The notes below the pieces were generated by a model, which saw nothing but the letters and a program-made list of their open reading frames with translations, was not told the origin of the DNA and made no database searches. A stretch of DNA of 64,000 bases. It comes from Pseudomonadota bacterium (GTDB lineage: Bacteria > Desulfobacterota > Syntrophorhabdia > Syntrophorhabdales > Syntrophorhabdaceae). Every line of letters begins with the position of its first letter. Position 1 is the first letter of the stretch. Of the stretch, positions 8,619-17,008 are shown piece after piece. The position numbers and the translations under genes were made by a program. The stretch covers positions 1-64,000 of the forward strand of contig JAPLKB010000061.1 in the NCBI GenBank assembly GCA_026388275.1. The letters are read 5' to 3'.

Positions 8619-9299
8619 ATGGCTATACTTTTTGTACAACACTGGGGTGTTATGAAGAACAAGGAAAAAGAATATGAAAATTTCATTATGAACACCCATA
8701 TGCCTGTTATGGAGAAACTGGGACTAAGAGTTGTCGGAGGTTTTTACGTGGTAGTAGGGGCAGGACCACACATAGCCGCCATATCCACAACAGAAAATGT
8801 TGAGGATTTCCAAAAAATTGTGACTTCTGCTGAATATACTCAACTTCTTGAACAGCTTTTTCCTCTTATATTGAACTATTCAAGTAGACTCTATGTATCT
8901 TATGGTCCAATTGAAGTAAAAAAATACGATATCCAGTTTGGTATGTGGAAATTTAATCAATATTTTGACATTATTCCAGGTATGGTCGATGAATATAAAA
9001 TATTTGTCCGTGATAAGTTCATTCCAGAAATGGAACGGTTAGGAATAAAGATAACGAATATCTGGAAGGCAGTCATCGGTTCAGGTCCGTTCATTCTTTC
9101 TGAAGGCAGTAGCCCTGGCTTACAGGAGATTGCCAAGGCTATCGATACAGATGAATATAGGGCTCTTATGAGAGAATTAAAATCAAAATATATTATGAAT
9201 TTTCAAAGCAGGATAATGGCTCCAACGAGAAGGGTAGAAATACCATATTTTATAAAAAGTATGACTACAGGATTAAAAAACTTGACTGGAGGAATATAA
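8619..9299 (+). CDS. tandem-duplicated dimeric alpha+beta barrel-like protein (NIPSNAP/EthD-like fold)
   Basis: A 226-residue soluble protein made of two homologous halves, about residues 5-97 and 107-207. Matching landmarks are EYENF...HMPVMEKLGLRV / EYKIF...FIPEMERLGIKI, then VVVGAGPHI / AVIGSGPFI, then SAEYTQLLEQL / TDEYRALMREL. Each half has the beta-alpha-beta-beta-alpha-beta size and pattern of the dimeric alpha+beta barrel superfamily, so one chain could form the barrel other members make as dimers. It ends the operon-like run and follows GGGAGGT. Members bind small aromatic or lipid ligands; its function here is unknown. Confidence 0.65.
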   Translation: MAILFVQHWGVMKNKEKEYENFIMNTHMPVMEKLGLRVVGGFYVVVGAGPHIAAISTTENVEDFQKIVTSAEYTQLLEQLFPLILNYSSRLYVSYGPIEVKKYDIQFGMWKFNQYFDIIPGMVDEYKIFVRDKFIPEMERLGIKITNIWKAVIGSGPFILSEGSSPGLQEIAKAIDTDEYRALMRELKSKYIMNFQSRIMAPTRRVEIPYFIKSMTTGLKNLTGGI

Positions 9300-9359
9300 A
9301 ATAGCCCCTAAAACATATTCCTACATCTCAGCTTGAACACCCAAATACACCACCACAAA

Positions 9360-9389
9360 GACGGCCAAAAAATTATTTTTTTGGCCGTC
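9360..9389. terminator. perfect 13-bp inverted repeat downstream of the first cluster
   Basis: GACGGCCAAAAAA and TTTTTTGGCCGTC flank the loop TTAT, 60 bp after the stop of the preceding gene. The A/T part is at the loop side and the GC part at the base, the reverse of a classical intrinsic terminator, and only CTCC follows. It may still end transcription or protect the 3' end. Confidence 0.45.
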
Positions 9390-9451
9390 TCCTCCCTTGA
9401 AAAATTTCACAAAAAATGGAGTGTTCGATATTCCGATAATAACAAAATGTG

Positions 9452-9475
9452 ACCTGCCTATATTTATAGGCAGGT
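9452..9475. repeat. 11-bp palindrome with 2-base loop
   Basis: ACCTGCCTATA, TT, TATAGGCAGGT. The symmetry is perfect. It could be a DNA-binding site as easily as an RNA hairpin because the loop is too short for a stable RNA turn without opening the last pairs. Confidence 0.5.
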
Positions 9476-9699
9476 TCGGCAAGCTTATGAGCAACAAAAT
9501 TACAGCATGTTTATGTGACAGAAAATTGAAAAGAAATCGAAGAATTATTGCAATATGAATGACCTTTATACTTTTATCTTTTTCATTAAAGTTAGTCAGT
9601 AACAAATCGCTCCGGAGGGGCGTGTTTCACTAATACGTTTTTTACAAATGTGGAAAAACCTTGGCTTTCCATCTAATAATATAAAAAGGGGTTTTACAG

Positions 9700-10429
9700 A
9701 TAATCAAAGCCGGTAAATGTTTTATTCTGGCAGTTCTATTTTTTTGCATTATTCTTGGACAGGCGCAAGCAAGGGATTTAACGGTAAGTCTGCCTTATAT
9801 CCCTCCACTTGCAGAGACAAAGGATAAAGGAATTCTCGTTGATCTTGTGAAAGCAATGGCCGAGGAGTATAGAGATGGGAAAATTACCTTGTTAGGTGTT
9901 TTTCCTTTTCTGAGATCTCTTGAAAATGTTGAAAAGGGAAAAGCAGATTTTCACATGCCCTACATAACACCTACCAATCCCAATAGAATCCTTTTTCAGT
10001 ACTCCACCGATGTGATATTCAAGGTTATGTTTATCCTTTGTACAAACAAAAACAATAAAGATATTAGCCCAACAAACTTGAACAAGTACAAAATCGAGAC
10101 CGATGTGGGCGTTAAGTATATCCTGGATGGCCCGATACCCAATATAGTTGGCTCTCCCAGTCTTGAGTCAAGTGGATATAGGAAGAGTAGACGGCTGGGT
10201 AATGGCCATGCCTGAAACAGATATGGGCCTCAAGAAACTCGGGCTTAAGAACATCAAAAGGTGGGAATACAAGAAATTTGACGTGAAGGCGCTGCTGCCT
10301 CTCGGTGAAAAAGGCAAAGAGGTGGACAAGATATTGGTCAATATCATAAAGAAGCTGAAAGCAAATGGAAAGTTCGATAAGATCATGGCACCTATCTTGG
10401 ATCAGAAATATGACAACTGGCAGCCATAA
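9700..10429 (+). pseudogene. broken periplasmic solute-binding protein (family 3-like) gene
   Basis: From 9700 the frame encodes a clear Sec signal peptide (FILAVLFFCIILGQAQA, cleavage before RDLTV) followed by a solute-binding fold start (VSLPYIPPLAETKDKGILVD). Two lesions are visible. First, after the ribosome binding site AAAAAGGGG there is no ATG, GTG or TTG; ATA or ATC stands where the start should be. Second, the protein continues in the next frame after about 10147-10170, where LPVLSQVDIGRVDGWVMAMP carries on to a normal end at NWQP. Together this is a roughly 240-residue extracytoplasmic binding protein inactivated by a lost start and a one-base shift. A sequencing error could explain the shift but hardly both. 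Confidence 0.7.
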
Positions 10430-10774
10430 AATGTGACATTATATGCAATGGTTGGAGATCATGTTCTGGTTCTTATCCGCATCAGGTCTGGTCTCCAATC
10501 TATACCATATTTTCCAATTAAGATAATTTATCAGTATCGGACTATCTCCAATAAATACGCTCATTACGCTCCGGCAGCTTCATTTACCGGGGCTTGTGTC
10601 GCTCCCTCCAACAGCAGAGCTGTCGGAGCCACCCTCTCTCACCCACGAATTGGGCGGGTGACGCTCCACTTCTCGTTCACCATGTGAGCTAAATGAGATG
10701 CCTGCCTCACGACGGTTTGCTTGGGGCAACCCGACACTGCTCTGGATTTATATGTAGCCGCCGATTAAAGGATA
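10430..10774. other. 345-bp spacer with clustered hairpins, no supported gene
   Basis: The segment 10565-10740 is visibly richer in G+C than its surroundings and contains stem-loops at 10606-10628 and 10639-10661. No open frame has a ribosome binding site or recognisable protein. It might hold a structured RNA or the remains of a mobile element. Confidence 0.4.
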
Positions 10775-11677
10775 TTACACTGCAAAGGTCGTGTGAATAA
10801 TTTCGATAAGCTTTTTGGCACTTGGGCTCAACAAGTGTTCTGAAAGAAAAATAAGCTGTACATCTATACATATATTGATATCGGCCATACTCAATATCTT
10901 GAGCTGACCTTTCTCTAACTCATTCTTGGCCACTGCCGGGAACATAAGCGCCATGCCTCTGCCTGTTAAAAGATATTTTTTTATCATTTCCAGATTTTCT
11001 GCTTCAAAAACAATATGTGGGGTTACCTTGTATTTATCAAAAAATTCCAAAAGAGCCAGCCTCGTAGCAGAACCTTCTCCTGCAACAAGTATGGGCTGCT
11101 GCAGCATGTCATCTATTGATATAAGCTTCTGTTGGGCAAGCGGATTCTTGGCACTAACTACAAACTCAATCTTCTCGCTCGATATCGTAAGGGCCGTAAT
11201 TTTATCATTTATGGGAACCTTGGGGATAATGCCTATATTATCTTTGAATTGCATTATCTTTTCAATGATTTCATATGAAGTACCTTCGGTAATGCTTATC
11301 TGTATATTCGGATAATGATCGCTAAAAATGTTTATCAACAATGGTAGGTATGTTTGGGAAAGAGACCTTGATGCGCCAATACGTAACACACCCCTGCCTC
11401 CACTATTATATGATGATAGAACATTTTCACATTCCTTTGACTTAGTATATATTTCCTCGGCTATGGGGAGGATCTCTTTGCCAACATCGGTAAGTTGGAG
11501 CTGCTTACCCGTGTTTATAAAAAGCTTCGCACCGAATTGTCTTTCCAGGCATTTTATTTTGGTGGTTACTGCAGGTTGTGTAAGGAACAATTGTAATGCT
11601 GCGTTGCTGAAACTCCTTTCCTTTGCTACAAAGAAAAAAGCTATAAGGTTATCGAGATTTATCTTTATGTTTTCCAT
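10775..11677 (-). CDS. LysR family transcriptional regulator
   Basis: A 300-residue LysR-type regulator. Residues 5-64 form the winged helix-turn-helix (FFFVAKERSFSNAALQLFLTQPAV then LERQFGAKLF and LTDVGKEIL), and the rest is the two-lobed effector-binding domain with the usual RIGASRSLSQTYLP start. It is transcribed away from the next gene and towards the pseudogene. LysR proteins often control adjacent operons; here possible targets are the cluster to the left or the membrane protein gene to the right, neither shown by sequence. The 375-bp upstream spacer likely carries its promoter. Confidence 0.9.
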   Translation of the reverse strand: MENIKINLDNLIAFFFVAKERSFSNAALQLFLTQPAVTTKIKCLERQFGAKLFINTGKQLQLTDVGKEILPIAEEIYTKSKECENVLSSYNSGGRGVLRIGASRSLSQTYLPLLINIFSDHYPNIQISITEGTSYEIIEKIMQFKDNIGIIPKVPINDKITALTISSEKIEFVVSAKNPLAQQKLISIDDMLQQPILVAGEGSATRLALLEFFDKYKVTPHIVFEAENLEMIKKYLLTGRGMALMFPAVAKNELEKGQLKILSMADINICIDVQLIFLSEHLLSPSAKKLIEIIHTTFAV

Positions 11678-12052
11678 GAAATATTATCATACCAGATTTT
11701 TAGAAAAAATAAATATATATAATATCCAAAAAAGATTCCTCAGCTATTAATCAAAAAATGTCATCTTCGCTCTTAAATAAGAACTTGTATGTTCCTGACA
11801 AAGTATTGATTTATGCACGTGCCGGTTATTATTGCATCTGATATCCCGAAAATTGCTTCTATCTACTACCCTACCCTTCTTTAATGCAGCCCTTTTGCCT
11901 GTCATAGCTTGATAAAAACAGATCCATATAAATATAAAGGAATAATTGTAAAAAATATTTGTATTTCCTGTTTCATAACGTTACAATCGATGTATTCAGA
12001 GATGCTTGAAACTGCCTTGCATAATGATAAATCGAATTAAATATATAGAATA
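11678..12052. other. 375-bp divergent intergenic region
   Basis: It lies between the start of the LysR gene (minus strand) and the start of the membrane protein gene (plus strand), so it should hold both promoters. It is AT-rich, with TATATATAATAT-type tracts near 11712-11722. I see no convincing operator dyad or small gene. Confidence 0.4.
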
Positions 12053-14317
12053 ATGTTTAATCGAAAACTCTCCTATTTTATTACGCTTTTGTTGGTCGGC
12101 GGCATTGGCGGGATTATTGCCCAGACAGTCCTTCTGAGAGAACTGCTGATTCTCTTCTCAGGAAATGAATTCTCCATTGGCGTTATCATAGGGTCCTGGG
12201 TCATCTGGGAGGCCATTGGGTCTTTCTTCGGGGGGAGATTGAATAAAAACAATAGTATGAAGGCCCTCATATTATCAATAATCCTGTTTTCAGTATCTTT
12301 TCCAGTGAGCATATACGTCACGAGAATATTTAAAACAGTTGCCGGCATCGATCCTGGTGTGGGAATAGGATTATTGCCGACATTCTATTTCTCCGTCATT
12401 ATTTTCCTGCCTACAGGCTTTCTTCATGGTCTTTTTTTTACAAGCGCCTGTTCAACTCACAATGAAATCACAGGAGAAGGCGCTGTTTCAACGGGAAAGG
12501 TCTACTTTATCGAAATGCTCGGAACAATTGTCGGGGGTCTGACAGTTAATTATCTGCTTATCATTTATTATAACTCTTTTCAGATAGCTATTGGAGTTAC
12601 CATTGTTAGTACGTTGGTATGTTCATTCTTCTCTTTTTCAACAGGTCTTTCAAAAAATCGCATCATCACAACCCTTTCAATATGTTTGTTTATTGTCTCA
12701 GGTGTACTTCTGGCAGGCAACGGAACAGAGAAGATAAACAACCTTGCCTTGAAAAAACAATGGCCTGATCAGAACATGATATACTACGGGAACTCCCATT
12801 ATCAAAACATCGTCGTTACTCAGAATGACAGTCAATATACCTTTTTCTCCAATGGTATCCCTGCCCTCACAACGCCAATTCCCGACATCACCTTTGTGGA
12901 AGAATTTGTGCATTTTCCTATGCTTGCGCATCCTTTACCGGAAAACATACTCATCATAGGCGCTGGTGCAGGTGGCATCATAAATGAGTTGCTTAAATAT
13001 CCCAGTGTGAAAAATATAGATTATGTTGAAAGGGACCCAATGCTGCTAACAGTCATCCGAATTTTTTCCACTCCGCTGACGCAGAGGGAACTGAATAACC
13101 CCCTTGTTAATCTCTATTATATTGACGGAAAGCGTTTTTTAACAGAAATGGCGAAAAAATACGATATGATATTCCTTGGCTTGCCCCCACCTTACACGCT
13201 TCAGACAAACAGGTTCTTCACAAAGGAATTTTTTGCAGCAGCAAAGGCAAGATTAAATGATAATGGTATATTTACAATAACTTTGACAGGTTCTCTCACA
13301 TATTACAGCAAGGAATTGAAGGAACTTAACGTAAGTATTATACATACCATTAAAACTGTTTTCTCTCATGTATATATACTGCCGGGCGATTTCAACCTTT
13401 TTATGGCATCAGAAGCCCCGGAGATTGCCCTAATCTCCCCTGCCCTTCTTTATGGCAGGCTTAAGGAATACGGGATAAAGACATACCTAATCACTTTATC
13501 ACATTTGAACTACCGCTTTAAAGAAAATTGGCGTAATTGGTTTCAATCCAACATAGAGGGCACAACAGCTTCGCTTAATAAAGATTTTTCTCCGAAGGGG
13601 CTTTTTTATCATGTTACATACATCAACCTGCTCTTTTCCCCGTATCTGAAAACATTTTTCGATTTTGTAAAGCGGATTAACATCATTGTTTCCATTGTAT
13701 TCGTAGCATCACTTTTTCTGACGTTCTTTCTGCTTCAGAGAAAATATAGCGGGGCAGCAATTATTTATACCATTGCGACTACCGGCTTTACCGCGATGAT
13801 CCTTGAGTTGATCCTCCTCTTTAGTTTTCAGATATTTTATGGTTATATTTTCCATGAAATCGGCATTCTAATAACAGCCTTCATGGTAGGCATGGCTACC
13901 GGCAGCCTCATTGTCATACTTTTCCTGGACCATATCAAAAAGACATTTCTCACTTTCATTTATACAGAGGCAATAATTGCTCTATTTTGCTTTATTCTTT
14001 TCCTGGTATTTCTTTTTCTTGATTCTGCCATCACTTTTAGCCCCCTATTCATACGGGCAATGTTTTTCTTCTTTTTATTTATATCAGGTGCTTTGGCCGG
14101 TATGGAATTTCCCCTGGCAAACAAGGTGTATCATACAATCAGTGTAGGCAGAACTGCCGGGGTTTTATACGGCGCAGACCTTCTTGGCGGTTGGATCGGA
14201 GGGATTACGGGCGGGGTGATACTACTTCCCGTGCTTGGCTTGTTGAATGGGTGTATCGTACTTATCACATTAAAAATAAGCAGCTTAGTGCTATTGTTAA
14301 CAACATACAAAAAGTAG
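12053..14317 (+). CDS. polytopic membrane protein with spermidine synthase-like domain
   Basis: A 754-residue fused membrane/spermidine-synthase-like protein. Roughly six or seven hydrophobic segments occupy residues 5-225, a soluble SAM-binding-like domain residues 290-510 (ENILIIGAGAGGIINELLKYP, then VERDP), and another block of six or seven membrane segments follows from about 545. At the aminopropyl-transfer site the family's DxxD region reads YDMIFLGLPPPYTLQTNRFF, so both catalytic-type aspartates are replaced by Gly and Pro. A simple aminopropyltransferase is therefore unlikely. Only 18 bp separate it from amrS, suggesting co-transcription with the AmmeMemoRadiSam genes. The true role of this family is not known to me. 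Confidence 0.8.
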   Translation: MFNRKLSYFITLLLVGGIGGIIAQTVLLRELLILFSGNEFSIGVIIGSWVIWEAIGSFFGGRLNKNNSMKALILSIILFSVSFPVSIYVTRIFKTVAGIDPGVGIGLLPTFYFSVIIFLPTGFLHGLFFTSACSTHNEITGEGAVSTGKVYFIEMLGTIVGGLTVNYLLIIYYNSFQIAIGVTIVSTLVCSFFSFSTGLSKNRIITTLSICLFIVSGVLLAGNGTEKINNLALKKQWPDQNMIYYGNSHYQNIVVTQNDSQYTFFSNGIPALTTPIPDITFVEEFVHFPMLAHPLPENILIIGAGAGGIINELLKYPSVKNIDYVERDPMLLTVIRIFSTPLTQRELNNPLVNLYYIDGKRFLTEMAKKYDMIFLGLPPPYTLQTNRFFTKEFFAAAKARLNDNGIFTITLTGSLTYYSKELKELNVSIIHTIKTVFSHVYILPGDFNLFMASEAPEIALISPALLYGRLKEYGIKTYLITLSHLNYRFKENWRNWFQSNIEGTTASLNKDFSPKGLFYHVTYINLLFSPYLKTFFDFVKRINIIVSIVFVASLFLTFFLLQRKYSGAAIIYTIATTGFTAMILELILLFSFQIFYGYIFHEIGILITAFMVGMATGSLIVILFLDHIKKTFLTFIYTEAIIALFCFILFLVFLFLDSAITFSPLFIRAMFFFFLFISGALAGMEFPLANKVYHTISVGRTAGVLYGADLLGGWIGGITGGVILLPVLGLLNGCIVLITLKISSLVLLLTTYKK

Positions 14318-14335
14318 TATAATTTATCGTACGTT

Positions 14336-15448
14336 ATGCTAAGCAGACGGACCTTCATAAAAATAGCCTGTATTACCCCGCTTATTTTGAACACAAAACC
14401 GGAGATCCTCTCCGGCAGTAATGGTAATCCTTTAAAAGAAGCCCTGTATTATGAAAAATATGATGAAAAAAAGCAGGTTGTATGGTGCCAGCTTTGTCCG
14501 AGAGGATGCACCATCCCGGAAGGCGGTTCAGGCTTCTGCCGTGCAAGAAAAAATATAAAGGGAAAGCTCTACTCACTCGGATATGCCCTACCTTGCGCCA
14601 TCCATATTGACCCTATTGAAAAGAAACCTTTTTTTAATGTGCTCCCCAGAAGTCTCAGCCTTTCCATCGCCAGCGCTGGTTGCAACCTGAGATGTAAATT
14701 CTGTCAGAACTGGCAGATATCACAGTCCTCCCCCCTTGAAACTGAAAACCGTTACAGTCCGCCTGATAACATTGCCTCCATGGCAAAGGCAAACAACTGC
14801 AAAAGCATTGCCTATACATATACCGAACCGACAAACTTTTTCGAATACATGCTTGATACAGCAAGGGCAGCAAAAAGTAAGGGCATCCTGAACGTATCTC
14901 ATTCAAACGGTTATATAAATCCGGAACCGTTAAAAGAGCTTTGCAAATATCTTAATGCGGTAAATATTGATCTAAAAGGATTTAGTCAGGATTTTTACAA
15001 CAAGGTCTGTGAGGCAGAGCTTGACCCTGTCCTGGAAACGATAAAAACATTAAAAAAATCCGGAATATGGGTAGAGATTACCAACCTTGTGATTCCAGGT
15101 TACAATGATGATCCGAAGATGATTACAAAGATGTGTGAATGGTTAAAAAACAATACCGGAATTGATACGCCTGTGCATTTTTCACGGTTTTACCCAATGT
15201 ATAAACTTACAGGCGTCTCTCCTACTCCTGTGAGCACGCTTGAAAAGGCAAGAGAAGCTGCATTAAAAACAGGTCTGCACTACGTTTATATCGGGAATGT
15301 TCCAGGACACCCAGGGGAAAACACTTACTGTCCAAAATGCAGGAAAATAGTAATTAAGAGGGCCGGATACAGCATGCTGGAAAACAATATGAAATCAGGG
15401 AAGTGTAAATTTTGCGATGAAAAGATAGGGGGCATATGGAACGCTTAA
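14336..15448 (+). CDS. amrS: AmmeMemoRadiSam system radical SAM enzyme with Tat-like N-terminus
   Basis: A 370-residue radical SAM protein. The cluster motif is CNLRCKFCQNW (CxxxCxxC) near residue 120, preceded by a conserved Cys-rich segment WCQLCPRGCTIPEGG and followed by the family's YTEPTNFFEYM and NIDLKGF stretches. Four further cysteines (CPKC...CKFC) close the protein. The N-terminus reads MLSRRTFIKIACITP, a twin-arginine-type signal. It resembles pyruvate formate-lyase activating enzymes, and family naming comes from its constant association with Memo and AMMECR1 proteins, encoded in the next, overlapping gene. The modified substrate is not established. Confidence 0.87.
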   Translation: MLSRRTFIKIACITPLILNTKPEILSGSNGNPLKEALYYEKYDEKKQVVWCQLCPRGCTIPEGGSGFCRARKNIKGKLYSLGYALPCAIHIDPIEKKPFFNVLPRSLSLSIASAGCNLRCKFCQNWQISQSSPLETENRYSPPDNIASMAKANNCKSIAYTYTEPTNFFEYMLDTARAAKSKGILNVSHSNGYINPEPLKELCKYLNAVNIDLKGFSQDFYNKVCEAELDPVLETIKTLKKSGIWVEITNLVIPGYNDDPKMITKMCEWLKNNTGIDTPVHFSRFYPMYKLTGVSPTPVSTLEKAREAALKTGLHYVYIGNVPGHPGENTYCPKCRKIVIKRAGYSMLENNMKSGKCKFCDEKIGGIWNA

Positions 15449-16941
15449 GAACAATTTTTAATTTTGAATTATTAATTTTTAATTTTAAAAACATTAGAAT
15501 AACAGCGTTTATTATATGTTTATTCCTTTCCCCTACTTTGGCTATGGCTGATGAAGGATCACAAAAAGTAAGAAAACAGGTTTATGCCGGTTCTTTTTAT
15601 CCGGCAGATAAAGGTATGCTTGAAAAGAAAATAGACAGCTTTTTAAAAGAAGCAGAGTCAAAATGTGAAAAGATAAATGCTCCTTTGATGGGCATTGTGG
15701 TCCCCCATGCTGGTTATGAATATTCCGGTCAAGTTGCCGCATATGCATACAGTCAATTGAAAGGCAGGTCCTATAAAACAGTCATTATTATAGGTTCAAG
15801 CCACAGAATGCCCTTCAGAGGTATTTCCATCTACCCTTCCGGCACATGGGCAACACCCCTGGGCAAGGTGGAGGTAGATCAGAAGGCAGCACAAACAATT
15901 ATGGAGCAGTGCAAGGCCATCAAGGTCTTTTCTCCTGCATTTGAACAGGAACATTCCCTTGAGGTCCAGTTGCCCTTTTTACAAAAAACATTAAAATCCT
16001 TCAGGATCGTTCCATTACTTATCGGGTCAATTGATACTAATGATTACAAAACACTTTCCTATGCACTCGTGAAGATGCTGAAACAAAACCCGAAAGACAC
16101 ACTTATCGTCGTTTCATCGGACATGTCTCATTATCACACATACAATAAAGCAAATCGGATGGATGAGCCTGCATTAAAGGAAATAGAGGCGCTTAATACG
16201 GATAGGCTACTTGATGGTTTAAATAATGGAGGGTATGAGTTGTGCGGTGCCCAGGGGGTCATTGCTTTACTGATGACATCAAAAGCGCTGAATGCCGAAG
16301 CAAAGACTCTGCATTATGCCAATTCCGGGGATGTTACTGGAGATAAGGATCGCGTTGTCGGGTACGGTGCGGTCGCCTTCTATTGTCCTGTCGACAGCCA
16401 TGCACTCAATAAAAAAGAACAAAAAATACTCCTTATGATCGCAAGAAAAACCATGGATGAGTATATTGCAAATGGGAATATCCCAAGATTCCAGATAAAG
16501 AAGGACAGGCTGCTTGAGAAGAGAGGCGCCTTTGTTACACTCACAAAAAAAGGTGAGCTGAGAGGATGCATAGGGTCTATTGTGGCCGTTGAACAACTCT
16601 ATAAGACAGTTTCGGAAATGGCCGTTGCAGCTTCAAGCAGAGATCCCCGTTTCCAGCCTGTTTCCAGTAATGAACTAAAAGACATCCACATTGAAATATC
16701 TGTTCTAAGCCCGTTAAAACTGATTAACAGCCCGGATGAAGTTGAAACAGGAAAACATGGGCTATATATAACCAGAGAAAATTACTCGGGACTTCTACTC
16801 CCGCAAGTTGCAACAGAGCAGAGGTGGAACAGGGAAGAGTTCCTGAAACAGACGTGCCGTAAGGCCGGTCTACCCACGAATGCCTGGAAAGAAAAGGGAA
16901 CAAATATCTATACCTTCACGGCTCAGATCTTTTCAGAGTGA
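15436..16941 (+). CDS. amrB-amrA: fused AmmeMemoRadiSam proteins B (Memo-like) and A (AMMECR1-like), exported-type N-terminus
   Basis: A 501-residue fusion that overlaps amrS by 13 bp. Residues about 45-315 are the Memo domain (VYAGSFYPA, VPHAGYEYSGQ, SSDMSHYH, the non-haem iron dioxygenase-like fold) and residues about 320-500 the AMMECR1 domain (GELRGCIGSI, SSRDPRFQPV). The N-terminus carries a hydrophobic segment ending in LSPTLAMADE, a plausible signal peptide. Residues 8-19 (FNFELLIFNFKN) are encoded by an AT-rich repeat of the kind found in spacers here, so the N-terminus may have been extended by an insertion. The start overlaps the previous gene, and no other ATG precedes the signal segment. 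Confidence 0.85.
   Translation: MERLRTIFNFELLIFNFKNIRITAFIICLFLSPTLAMADEGSQKVRKQVYAGSFYPADKGMLEKKIDSFLKEAESKCEKINAPLMGIVVPHAGYEYSGQVAAYAYSQLKGRSYKTVIIIGSSHRMPFRGISIYPSGTWATPLGKVEVDQKAAQTIMEQCKAIKVFSPAFEQEHSLEVQLPFLQKTLKSFRIVPLLIGSIDTNDYKTLSYALVKMLKQNPKDTLIVVSSDMSHYHTYNKANRMDEPALKEIEALNTDRLLDGLNNGGYELCGAQGVIALLMTSKALNAEAKTLHYANSGDVTGDKDRVVGYGAVAFYCPVDSHALNKKEQKILLMIARKTMDEYIANGNIPRFQIKKDRLLEKRGAFVTLTKKGELRGCIGSIVAVEQLYKTVSEMAVAASSRDPRFQPVSSNELKDIHIEISVLSPLKLINSPDEVETGKHGLYITRENYSGLLLPQVATEQRWNREEFLKQTCRKAGLPTNAWKEKGTNIYTFTAQIFSE
15453..15491 (+). repeat. AT-rich degenerate repeat inside the amrB-amrA 5' end
   Basis: Repeated AATTTTTAATTTTGAATT-type units of 8-9 bases, translated in frame as Phe/Asn/Leu-rich sequence ahead of the signal peptide. 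It resembles the low-complexity elements in spacers elsewhere in the window. Confidence 0.5.
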
Positions 16942-17008
16942 AGAAATACTATCTAAGATGAAGACTAATCTGTTATAATTTGTTAATGAAATACAAGAGG
17001 GGTTTTAA

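Larger units (their letters stand above)
9300..9699. other. 400-bp spacer after the first gene cluster, with two palindromes
   Basis: No gene is supported here; the reading frames present lack ribosome binding sites and recognisable protein sequence. It holds two long perfect inverted repeats, listed separately, and ends with AAAAAGGGG, a ribosome-binding-like sequence before the broken solute-binding protein gene. Confidence 0.6.

Noticed and set aside
9321-9605. Minus-strand 94-codon frame over the palindromes
   Set aside because: No ribosome binding site, sequence is low-complexity, and both palindromes lie inside it.
10433-10687. 84-codon plus-strand frame after the broken binding-protein gene
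   Set aside because: No start signal and its codons run through the two hairpins; composition does not look coding.
13141-13260. Membrane protein considered as active spermidine synthase
   Set aside because: The DxxD active-site residues are Gly and Pro here, and the fusion to two membrane blocks differs from SpeE.
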